Source: Stomatobaculum longum
GTDB taxonomy: Bacteria > Bacillota > Clostridia > Lachnospirales > Lachnospiraceae
DNA length: 5,451 nucleotides
Assembly (NCBI GenBank): GCA_905370385.1
Contig: CAJPKN010000100.1
Coordinates: 1 to 5,451 of the forward strand
Reading direction: 5' to 3'
Shown: positions 1 through 4,942 of the stretch, one piece after another
How positions within the stretch are numbered: the first letter of the stretch is position 1
How the letters are laid out: the number at the start of each line of letters is the position of its first letter
Notes under the pieces: model-generated
Told to the model about the DNA's origin: nothing
The model's input: only the letters and a program-made list of their open reading frames with translations
The model's database searches: none
Program-made: the position numbers and the translations under genes

Positions 1-111
1 TTTTACGAAGCTTTGGACACGATTCGAAATGAACTCCTCGCGCGTGACTGTGATCTAAAGTTTTTTGGCTTGGATTGCTCGCTCGAGCGAGTCCTGTCTC
101 CGCGCAAATAG
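1..111 (+). CDS. C-terminal end of an unrecognised protein (5' truncated by window edge)
   Basis: Frame 1 is open from the left edge to a TAG stop at 109-111 and encodes 36 residues, beginning FYEALDTIRNELLAR and ending LERVLSPRK. The other two plus frames hit stops within this stretch. The composition looks like real protein: an amphipathic helix-like first half followed by a short LKFFG segment that could be a beta strand. The stop lies 17 nt before a strong hairpin terminator, which is where a gene end is expected. I do not recognise the family and assign no function. No start, domain signature or operon partner is visible. Because only a short 3' end is present, a chance open frame cannot be excluded. 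Confidence 0.45.
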   Translation, partial: FYEALDTIRNELLARDCDLKFFGLDCSLERVLSPRK

Positions 112-128
112 ACAAATCAGAAGCAATA

Positions 129-172
129 AAACAGCGGCCCTGTGCAATCAAATTCGCACAGGGCCGCTGTTT
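129..172. terminator. Bidirectional rho-independent terminator between the left-edge gene and fumC
   Basis: A perfect 17-bp inverted repeat pairs 129-145 (AAACAGCGGCCCTGTGC) with 156-172 around a 10-nt loop. Three further A/T pairs (146-148 with 152-154) can extend the stem past a bulged C. On the minus strand the stem runs into a T-rich tail (TTTTATT), which suits fumC, whose stop lies 9 nt upstream. On the plus strand the tail is only TTT followed by mixed bases, so it is a weaker terminator for the left-edge gene. Confidence 0.88.
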
Positions 173-181
173 GTAGTTGGT

Positions 182-1558
182 TTATTCCTCTTCCTTCGCC
201 ATCTTCTCCGGCTGGAATACTTCGTCAAAGCGCTCTTCGCTGAGGAAGCCGAGCTTTACGCAGGCTTCTTTCAGGGAGATATTCTCCTTGAATGCGAGCT
301 TCGCGGTCTTTGCCGCGTTCTCGTAGCCGATGTACGGGTTCAGGGAGGTCACGAGCATCAGGGAGCGGTGCAGGTTTTCGCGCATCTTCTCGCGGTTCGG
401 CTCGATGCCCTCACAGCAGTGAATGCGGAAGGAGCGCATGGAATCCGCGAGGAGACGGGCGGACTGCAGGTAGTTATAGATCATGACCGGCATGAACACG
501 TTCAGCTCAAAATTACCCTGGCTTGCCGCAAAGCTGACTGCGCTGTCGTTTGCCATGACCTGAACCGCGACCATTGTAACGGATTCGCACTGGGTCGGGT
601 TCACCTTACCGGGCATAATCGAGGAACCGGGCTCGTTTTCCGGAATGAAAATCTCACCGAGGCCGCAGCGGGGGCCGGAAGAGAGCCAGCGGATGTCGTT
701 TGCAATCTTCATGAGATCGGCCGCGAGTCCCTTCAGTGCACCGTGGGAGTAGACCAGTTCCGACTTGGAGGTCAGCGCGTGGTACTTATTTTCCGCCGTG
801 CGGAAGGGCTTGCCGGTGAGCTCGGAGACAGCCTTTGCGGACTCGGTGTCAAAGCCCTTCGGTGCATTTAAGCCGGTGCCGACAGCGGTGCCGCCGAGCG
901 CCAGAGAGGAGAGCGGCGGGATGCTCGCGCGAATCAGCTCGAGATTGGTCTCAAGAGAACTTCGCCAGCCGCTGATTTCCTGGGAGAAGGAAATCGGAAC
1001 CGCATCCTGGAGGTGGGTTCTGCCGGATTTTACAATGCCCTTATAGCGGGTCTCAAGCTCACGGAAGCACTGAATCAGAGCCTCAAGCGAGGGAATCAGC
1101 TGCTCCTCTAAGGTGAGTACCGCTGCGATGTGCATCGCGGTCGGGAAGGTGTCGTTCGAGCTCTGGGACTTGTTGCAGTCATCGTTCGGATGCAACAGCT
1201 TCTCGCCCGCAATTTCGTTGCCGCGGTTTGCAATGACCTCGTTCACATTCATATTGGATTGGGTGCCGCTGCCGGTCTGCCAGACTGCGAGCGGAAAGTT
1301 GCCCTGTAATTTGCCGGCGCGAATCTCTTCGCAGACACCGGAAATGAGCTTTGCCTTCTTCTCGTCCAAAACGCCGAGGCGGCAGTTTGCGAGAGCGGCC
1401 GCTTCCTTCAAATAGGAAAAGGCGGTGATAACTTCGGCGGGAATTTTCTCATCCCCGATTTCAAAGTTCTGGAAGCTTCGCTGTGTCTGCGCGCCCCAGA
1501 GCTTGTCTGCGGGGACTTTGACTTCCCCCATAGAATCATGTTCGATGCGGTAATCCAT
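182..1558 (-). CDS. fumC: Fumarate hydratase, class II (fumarase C)
   Basis: This gene encodes a 458-residue oxygen-stable, iron-independent fumarase that interconverts fumarate and L-malate in the cytoplasm; the family acts as a homotetramer. Fumarase/aspartase superfamily motifs are in order: GSGTQSNMNVNE (96-107), SSNDTFPTAMH (133-143), GRTHLQDA (179-186, with His182 corresponding to E. coli His188) and the mobile loop GSSIMPGKVNPTQCE (311-325, with Ser312 corresponding to the catalytic Ser318). The PTQCE ending of that loop and the overall length favour fumarase over aspartase or argininosuccinate lyase. The start MDYRIEHDSMGEVKVP is chosen because it matches the family N-terminus and follows an AAGGAGGT Shine-Dalgarno site (complement of 1565-1572) by 6 nt. 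The frame stays open to 1897, but that extension has no family similarity and runs antisense through the next gene. The gene appears to be transcribed alone, from a promoter at 1594-1622 to the terminator at 129-172. Confidence 0.96.
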   Translation of the reverse strand: MDYRIEHDSMGEVKVPADKLWGAQTQRSFQNFEIGDEKIPAEVITAFSYLKEAAALANCRLGVLDEKKAKLISGVCEEIRAGKLQGNFPLAVWQTGSGTQSNMNVNEVIANRGNEIAGEKLLHPNDDCNKSQSSNDTFPTAMHIAAVLTLEEQLIPSLEALIQCFRELETRYKGIVKSGRTHLQDAVPISFSQEISGWRSSLETNLELIRASIPPLSSLALGGTAVGTGLNAPKGFDTESAKAVSELTGKPFRTAENKYHALTSKSELVYSHGALKGLAADLMKIANDIRWLSSGPRCGLGEIFIPENEPGSSIMPGKVNPTQCESVTMVAVQVMANDSAVSFAASQGNFELNVFMPVMIYNYLQSARLLADSMRSFRIHCCEGIEPNREKMRENLHRSLMLVTSLNPYIGYENAAKTAKLAFKENISLKEACVKLGFLSEERFDEVFQPEKMAKEEE

Positions 1559-1593
1559 TGATGTACCTCCTTCTTCTTGCGTTCCTTTGTCGT

Positions 1594-1622
1594 ATTGTAA
1601 CAAAAAAAAAGAGCGCTGGCGA
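1594..1622 (-). promoter_or_regulatory. Probable fumC promoter
   Basis: On the minus strand an extended -10 element, TGTTACAAT, has its TACAAT core at 1599-1594. It is preceded at 17-bp spacing by TCGCCA (1622-1617), a 4/6 match to TTGACA. The spacer includes a run of nine T. The -10 lies about 35 nt upstream of the fumC start, leaving a short 5' UTR containing the Shine-Dalgarno site. The call rests on pattern only. Confidence 0.5.
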
Positions 1623-1673
1623 GGCCTGCGCGTTAAAATGACAAAAGACAGAATTTGAGAAGAGGAGGGGGCT

Positions 1674-2087
1674 ATGTGGTTTTTATTGGCTCTGTTATCG
1701 GCGGTATTTGCCGCACTGACGGCAATTCTGGCGAAAGTCGGTGTTGACAGTGTGAACGGAACCCTCGCCACAGCCATACGTACTACCGTGGTTCTTGTCA
1801 TGGCTTGGGGGATGGTGTTTCTCACACAGGCAGAGCGGGGTATTTCGACAATCGCTCGTAAAAGTTGGATCTTTCTCATTTTGTCCGGGGTGGCCACCGG
1901 AGCTTCGTGGCTCTGCTATTATCATGCTTTAAAATTGGGGCGCGTTAACCAAGTTGCACCGATTGACAAGCTCTCCGTGGTATTCACGCTGGTTTTTGCG
2001 GCGATATTTCTGCACGAGGGGCTCACGTTGAAAACGGGACTTGCCTGTGCTTTGATTGTGAGCGGTGTGCTCTTGCTGGCCTTCTGA
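1674..2087 (+). CDS. Half-size EamA-family (drug/metabolite transporter superfamily) membrane protein
   Basis: This gene encodes a 137-residue, very hydrophobic protein containing a single EamA domain. Five membrane-spanning segments can be read at about residues 2-23, 31-51, 65-85, 96-113 and 118-137. The stretch around PIDKLSVVFTLVFAAIFLHE (about 96-115) matches the typical end of an EamA repeat: a conserved proline, a VFT core and a closing acidic residue. Most EamA transporters are about 300 residues with two such repeats. Single-repeat members are known and are thought to dimerise, as SMR proteins do. The substrate cannot be read from sequence; transport of a small metabolite or drug across the cytoplasmic membrane is the family-level expectation. 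The start follows an AGGAGG site (1663-1668) by 5 nt. A TAAAAT at 1634-1639 could be its -10 element, but no convincing -35 was found. It is divergent from fumC and convergent with argG, so it is probably monocistronic. Confidence 0.85.
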   Translation: MWFLLALLSAVFAALTAILAKVGVDSVNGTLATAIRTTVVLVMAWGMVFLTQAERGISTIARKSWIFLILSGVATGASWLCYYHALKLGRVNQVAPIDKLSVVFTLVFAAIFLHEGLTLKTGLACALIVSGVLLLAF

Positions 2088-2153
2088 GTCCGGCAATGAG
2101 GCGCATAAACATAACTTGAATATGTAAACTAAATCATCGTTTTCGACAATAGA

Positions 2154-2192
2154 AAAAGGCAGTGGATTGCATCTCGCAATCCGCCGCCTTTT
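2154..2192. terminator. Bidirectional terminator between the EamA gene and argG
   Basis: The inverted repeat pairs 2154-2170 with 2176-2192 around a 5-nt loop (ATCTC). The arms are AAAAGGC-AGT-GGATTGC and GCAATCC-GCC-GCCTTTT, with only one true mismatch (A2161 against C2185) and one G-T pair. The minus-strand transcript ends in TTTTTC, placing a good terminator 15 nt beyond the argG stop. On the plus strand the tail is TTTTCCC, so it can also serve the EamA gene, 66 nt after its stop. Confidence 0.85.
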
Positions 2193-2207
2193 CCCGACTC
2201 ACTGCTC

Positions 2208-3704
2208 TTACGGGAGTTTTTTGCCGGTCTTTTTGGCAACTGTCTTTTTCGTAGCTTCTTTCTTTACCGCTGTTTTTTTCACGGTTTCTTTTTTGCCGCT
2301 CTCGGCTTTGCTGTCTTCCTTTTTGCCGCTCTTCTTTTTGTCCGCGCTTTTGTCCGCGGTTTTCTTTTTCTCGCTTGTTTTGCGAACCGCCTGCTTTTTG
2401 TCGGCCTTCTTCACCTTGCTGACGGTCGTCTTGACCGGTTGCGAGAGCGAGAGGAGCTCCGGCATTTCGAGCAATTCCGCCGAGCCGCTGCGTTGCTGCA
2501 TGCGCGCACGGAGAAGCATGGGAAGGCCGTACAGCGATATAAAGCCCTCGGCATCGCGGTGATGATAAAGTTCACCGGTTGTGAACGAAGCAAACTCCTC
2601 GGAGTACAGAGAGAATTCGGAACTGCTGCCCGCGTGAATCAGGTTGCCCTTATAGAGACGCAGGCGCACTTCGCCGGTGAGGAGTTCCTGTGTGCTCGCA
2701 AAGAAAGCCTGAAGCGCCTCACGAAGCGGCGTAAACCACTTGCCCTCGTAGAGCAAAGAGGCAAATTTCTCGCTGAGTGTGCGCTTGGTCTCAAGTGTCT
2801 CCCGGTCAAGAACCAAAGCTTCCAGACAACTCTGTGCCTTCAGCAGTATCGTGACCGCGGGGATTTCATAGATGCCGCGGGCTTTCATGCCGACCACGCG
2901 GTCTTCCACAAGATCGTAGATGCCGATGCCATTGTTTCCGCCGAGCTCATTCAGGCGGCGGAGGAGTTCCGAGAGTCTCAGTTCCTTGCCGTTTAAGCTG
3001 ACCGGGACACCCTTTTCGAACCCGATGCGGAGCAAGGTCTCGGCATCCGGGGCATGCTTCGGCGAGACGCCGAGTAGGAGGAGTTCTTCCAACATAGGTT
3101 CTTGCGCCGGATCTTCGAGTTCAAGCCCCTCGTGGGAACTGTGCCAGAGATTTCTGTCATGAGAATAGGAGTGACTTGCGTCGAAGGGAAGGTCAATGCC
3201 CTTTTGGCGACAATAAGCCAGTTCATCTTCACGCGAACGGAAAGGCCAAAGCTCGGTCATGCGCCAGGGGGCGATGACCTTGAGTTCCGGTGCCAGCGCT
3301 TTAATGCTGAGTTCAAAGCGCACCTGATCGTTGCCCTTTCCCGTCGCGCCGTGACAAATCGCCACAGCGTGCTCTTTGACCGCAATTTCGGCCAACTTCT
3401 TTGCAATCAGCGGACGCGAAAGCGCGCTGCCGAGCAGAGCGGCTCGCTCCGGGCGCACCCCGGACTGCAAACACGGCAGAACATATTCCTCCGCGAATAC
3501 ATCCTTTTCATCGAGGAGATATAGCTTGGATGCGCCGGCGAGTTTTGCGCGCTCCTCGAGACTGCGCAATTCGCTGTCTTGGCCGCAGTCGACACAGCAG
3601 CAAATGACTTCATAGTCAAAATGCTCCTTGAGCCACGGGATAATCGCCGTTGTGTCCAAGCCTCCGGAATAAGCAAGAACAACTTTTTCTTTTAATTTCG
3701 CCAT
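2208..3704 (-). CDS. argG: Argininosuccinate synthase with lysine-rich C-terminal extension
   Basis: This gene encodes a 498-residue ArgG, which condenses citrulline and aspartate using ATP to form argininosuccinate, the penultimate step of arginine synthesis. The N-type ATP-pyrophosphatase loop AYSGGLDTT is at 11-19, GATGKGNDQVRFE at 119-131, IAPWR at 144-148, DRNLWHSSHEG at 183-193, DLVEDRVVGMKARGIYE at 264-280 and RLYKGN at 349-354. The core ends at about residue 401 (DAEGFISLYGLPMLLRAR), matching the usual family length of about 400. The remaining ~97 residues are extra: from 421 to the end, 29 of 78 residues are Lys, with no aromatic residue or cysteine. Gln291 stands where many homologues have His in an AH-xx-LE context. 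The start MAKLKEKVVLAYSGG fits the family and follows an AAGGGG site (3711-3716); the frame runs open to 3824, but the added residues do not resemble ArgG. No argH neighbour is present, so the gene appears solitary and ends at the 2154-2192 terminator. Confidence 0.95.
   Translation of the reverse strand: MAKLKEKVVLAYSGGLDTTAIIPWLKEHFDYEVICCCVDCGQDSELRSLEERAKLAGASKLYLLDEKDVFAEEYVLPCLQSGVRPERAALLGSALSRPLIAKKLAEIAVKEHAVAICHGATGKGNDQVRFELSIKALAPELKVIAPWRMTELWPFRSREDELAYCRQKGIDLPFDASHSYSHDRNLWHSSHEGLELEDPAQEPMLEELLLLGVSPKHAPDAETLLRIGFEKGVPVSLNGKELRLSELLRRLNELGGNNGIGIYDLVEDRVVGMKARGIYEIPAVTILLKAQSCLEALVLDRETLETKRTLSEKFASLLYEGKWFTPLREALQAFFASTQELLTGEVRLRLYKGNLIHAGSSSEFSLYSEEFASFTTGELYHHRDAEGFISLYGLPMLLRARMQQRSGSAELLEMPELLSLSQPVKTTVSKVKKADKKQAVRKTSEKKKTADKSADKKKSGKKEDSKAESGKKETVKKTAVKKEATKKTVAKKTGKKLP
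2211..2444 (-). repeat. Low-complexity coding repeat: Lys/Ala/Thr/Ser-rich tail of ArgG
   Basis: Codons 421-498 of argG form a run of degenerate KK-x(3) units such as KKETV, KKTAV, KKEAT and KKTVA. At the DNA level the plus strand is a pyrimidine-rich tract of TTTTT/CTTTTT blocks. One 13-bp unit, TTTTTGCCGCTCT, occurs twice exactly 30 bp apart (2290-2302 and 2320-2332), corresponding to a repeated SGKKE. The spacing keeps the reading frame, consistent with growth by in-frame slippage or duplication. The composition resembles histone H1-like basic tails, but no specific domain is claimed. Confidence 0.8.
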
Positions 3705-3759
3705 GAAAATCCCCTTTCGGACAGTGCTTGCGATGCGAAAATAAGTTTCACTATATGAT

Positions 3760-3828
3760 TTATAACCGTACAACGATTTCGAAAAAGACGCAAGCCATAA
3801 ATCCGAATCGAAAGAGAAAAACAAGCAT
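3760..3828 (-). CDS. Possible 22-residue hydrophobic small ORF upstream of argG
   Basis: An ATG at 3828 (minus strand) is preceded by AGGAG (complement of 3835-3839) at 6-nt spacing, a better ribosome binding site than that of argG itself. It opens a 22-codon frame ending in TAA at 3762-3760. The peptide starts MLVFLFRFGF and ends EIVVRL; it is mostly Phe, Val and Leu and could span a membrane. It lies on the same strand as argG, 55 nt before its start, in a different frame. It could be a leader peptide or small membrane peptide, but there is no run of arginine codons (only CGA and CGG, one each) and no clear attenuator hairpin. Chance occurrence in AT-rich sequence is quite possible. Confidence 0.2.
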   Translation of the reverse strand: MLVFLFRFGFMACVFFEIVVRL

Positions 3829-3940
3829 TTTAAGCTCCTGTAAAAATGTTGCGTATGTGCCGGGCGAAAAAGGAATAAGAAAAACAGGAGTCTGCATAAA
3901 TACAGTAGACATAATTAAAATATGTAAAATGCAGTTTCGG

Positions 3941-3969
3941 TTTCGATTTTTTGGATTTTAAGGTATACT
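3941..3969 (+). promoter_or_regulatory. Possible folD promoter
   Basis: TATACT at 3964-3969 is a 5/6 match to the -10 consensus. At 17-bp spacing TTTCGA (3941-3946) is only a 3/6 match to TTGACA. The spacer is T-rich. The implied transcription start is near 3976, giving a leader of about 40 nt before folD. The -10 is plausible; the -35 is weak. Confidence 0.4.
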
Positions 3970-4017
3970 AATCTATTGTTGTGCAGAGCTGACAGAATCA
4001 GAGAGGAAATAAGCAGT

Positions 4018-4860
4018 ATGAGAGAACTCACAGGACAGCAGGTGGTGGATGCCATACGGACAGAGACGGAAAAGACCTTGGAAGCGCTGAACGGCTATGT
4101 GCCGACGCTTGCCATTGTGCGAGTCGGCGAGAATGTACCGCAGCTTTCGTACGAGAGAGGCGCAAAAAAGCGAATGCAGAATTTCGGTCTGGACGTTAAG
4201 ACCTTTGTGTTTCCGGAAGATGTGACGCCTGAGGTTTTCTTTCAGCGTTTTCGGGAAATCAATGCAGATCCCTGCATTGACGGTGTACTGCTCTTAAAGC
4301 CGTTGCCGGAACAGCTGGATGTAAAGCGCGCGGAGCGCAGCATCGATCCCGAGAAGGATTTGGATGGGATTTCGCCGGTCAACATAGCCCGCGTATTTGC
4401 GGGAGAAGAGGAGGGCTTTGCCCCCTGTACGGCCGAGGCTGTGATCGAGACCCTGCGCACGTATGAAATTCCGGTGCACGGAAAGCGTGCGGTTGTGGTC
4501 GGGCGCAGTCTGGTGGTCGGTCGTACACTTGCCATGCTTCTTCTTCGGGACAATGCGACTGTGACCATCTGCCATACCCAGACCAGTGACTTGAAAGAAG
4601 AGTGCCGGAAGGCGGAGATACTTGCCGTGGCTGCGGGCAAGGCGAAGCTTGTAAACCGTGACTACGTATCCGAAGGCTGTGTGATTCTGGATGTCGGAAT
4701 CAATGCGGACGAGGACGGCAATCTTTGCGGAGACGTGAACCCGGAAGGGTTGGAGAATGTTGCGGCGGCTCTGACCCCGGTGCCGCGCGGCATCGGGGCG
4801 GTGACGACCTCCGTACTCGCAAAACATTTGGTACAGGCGGCGGCGCGGCGTAGGCTCTAA
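4018..4860 (+). CDS. folD: FolD-family methylenetetrahydrofolate dehydrogenase/cyclohydrolase, clostridial variant
   Basis: This gene encodes a 280-residue cytoplasmic protein of usual FolD length. The family oxidises 5,10-methylene-THF to 5,10-methenyl-THF with NAD(P)+ and, in bifunctional members, hydrolyses it to 10-formyl-THF for purine and formyl-Met synthesis. The N-terminal catalytic domain carries VRVGENVPQLSYERGAKKR (34-52), PLP (95-97) and PEKDLDGISPVN (111-122). The Rossmann domain carries GKRAVVVGRSLVVGRTLAMLLL (155-176, the GRSxxVG signature), ATVTICHTQT (180-189), LDVGIN (224-229) and LTPVPRGIGAVTTSVLAKH (252-270). The usual catalytic Lys four residues after Tyr45 is Ala49, with Lys50 next to it, and the usual Gln before LPLP is Leu93. 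I recall SYERGAxKR and R/K-PLP forms from clostridial FolD homologues, so this is probably a lineage variant, not a broken gene. ATG 4018 is preferred over the upstream TTG at 3976 because it matches the family N-terminus and follows AGAGGA (4002-4007). No clear terminator follows, so readthrough into comEA is possible. Confidence 0.93.
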   Translation: MRELTGQQVVDAIRTETEKTLEALNGYVPTLAIVRVGENVPQLSYERGAKKRMQNFGLDVKTFVFPEDVTPEVFFQRFREINADPCIDGVLLLKPLPEQLDVKRAERSIDPEKDLDGISPVNIARVFAGEEEGFAPCTAEAVIETLRTYEIPVHGKRAVVVGRSLVVGRTLAMLLLRDNATVTICHTQTSDLKEECRKAEILAVAAGKAKLVNRDYVSEGCVILDVGINADEDGNLCGDVNPEGLENVAAALTPVPRGIGAVTTSVLAKHLVQAAARRRL

Positions 4861-4875
4861 AATCAGTGCCGAAGC

Positions 4876-4904
4876 TTGAGTTTCTCGGTCTGACTGGTTA
4901 CAAT
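4876..4904 (+). promoter_or_regulatory. Probable comEA promoter
   Basis: TTGAGT at 4876-4881 (4/6 match to TTGACA) and TACAAT at 4899-4904 (5/6 match to TATAAT) are separated by exactly 17 bp, the best-formed promoter in the window. The expected transcription start is near 4911, giving a 5' UTR of only about 30 nt, almost all of it taken up by the hairpin described at 4918-4942. The sequence is of housekeeping sigma type; no competence-specific sigma or ComK-like box was recognised. Confidence 0.6.
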
Positions 4905-4917
4905 AAAGGTGCAGGCT

Positions 4918-4942
4918 CGGCAGCTCCGAGAGGAGGCTGTCG
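4918..4942 (+). promoter_or_regulatory. Leader hairpin covering the comEA Shine-Dalgarno site
   Basis: The Shine-Dalgarno AGGAGG (4931-4936) sits 5 nt before the GTG start at 4942. Positions 4918-4927 can pair with 4932-4942 in a 10-bp stem: CGGCAGC with GCTGTCG (one G-U pair), a single bulged G4935, then TCC with GGA. The stem is closed by the loop GAGA, which fits the stable GNRA tetraloop form on a C-G pair. This would bury the ribosome binding site and the first base of the start codon. A competing 5-bp hairpin, CTCGG (4916-4920) with CCGAG (4926-4930), uses the same left strand and would leave the Shine-Dalgarno free. The pairing is directly visible; a regulatory role is inferred. Confidence 0.4.

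Larger units (their letters stand above)
3705..4017. other. AT-rich divergent intergenic region between argG and folD
   Basis: This 313-bp gap is visibly richer in A/T than its flanks. On the argG side TATAAA (complement of 3759-3764) is a -10 candidate without a clear -35. On the folD side TATACT (3964-3969) is a better -10. A 6-bp inverted repeat, CTGCAT at 3892-3897 and ATGCAG at 3929-3934, brackets an A/T-rich core. The segment TCTGCATAAATA (3891-3902) resembles the left half of an ArgR/AhrC box, but the right half does not match. No T-box signature (AGGGTGG..ACC) was seen on the argG strand, and no strong terminator hairpin. A plus-strand open frame across 3728-3961 (77 codons, TTG start, no good Shine-Dalgarno) is judged not to be a gene. 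A tiny minus-strand ORF is listed separately. Confidence 0.6.

Noticed and set aside
78..91. Perfect 14-bp palindrome CTCGCTCGAGCGAG
   Set aside because: It lies inside the apparent left-edge coding frame, has no spacer, no T-tract and no second copy in the window; most simply explained by codon content.
65..871. Plus-strand 268-codon open frame opposite fumC
   Set aside because: It is antisense to a confidently identified fumarase, lacks a plausible start context and crosses the 129-172 terminator; its length reflects codon bias of the true gene.
1559..1897. Minus-strand open extension of 113 codons upstream of the fumC start
   Set aside because: The added residues have no fumarase similarity and run antisense through the EamA gene; MDYRIEH at 1558 has a near-perfect Shine-Dalgarno site and fits the family N-terminus.
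2439..2996. Plus-strand 185-codon open frame opposite argG
   Set aside because: It is antisense to the conserved ArgG core and shows no family features of its own.
3705..3824. Minus-strand open extension of 40 codons upstream of the argG start
   Set aside because: The residues do not resemble ArgG, the sequence is AT-rich intergenic in character, and MAKLKEKVVLAYSGG is the family N-terminus.
3728..3961. Plus-strand 77-codon open frame in the argG-folD gap
   Set aside because: It has a TTG start without a good Shine-Dalgarno, a composition rich in Lys, Ile, Asn and Arg typical of AT-rich non-coding DNA, and it runs across the likely promoter regions.
4294..4827. Minus-strand 177-codon open frame opposite folD
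   Set aside because: It is wholly antisense to folD, which has clear family motifs throughout, and shows no recognisable domain.
4869..4888. Weak CCGA/TCGG hairpin after folD considered as a terminator
   Set aside because: The stem has only 4 bp, no T-tract follows, and it overlaps the -35 element of the comEA promoter.
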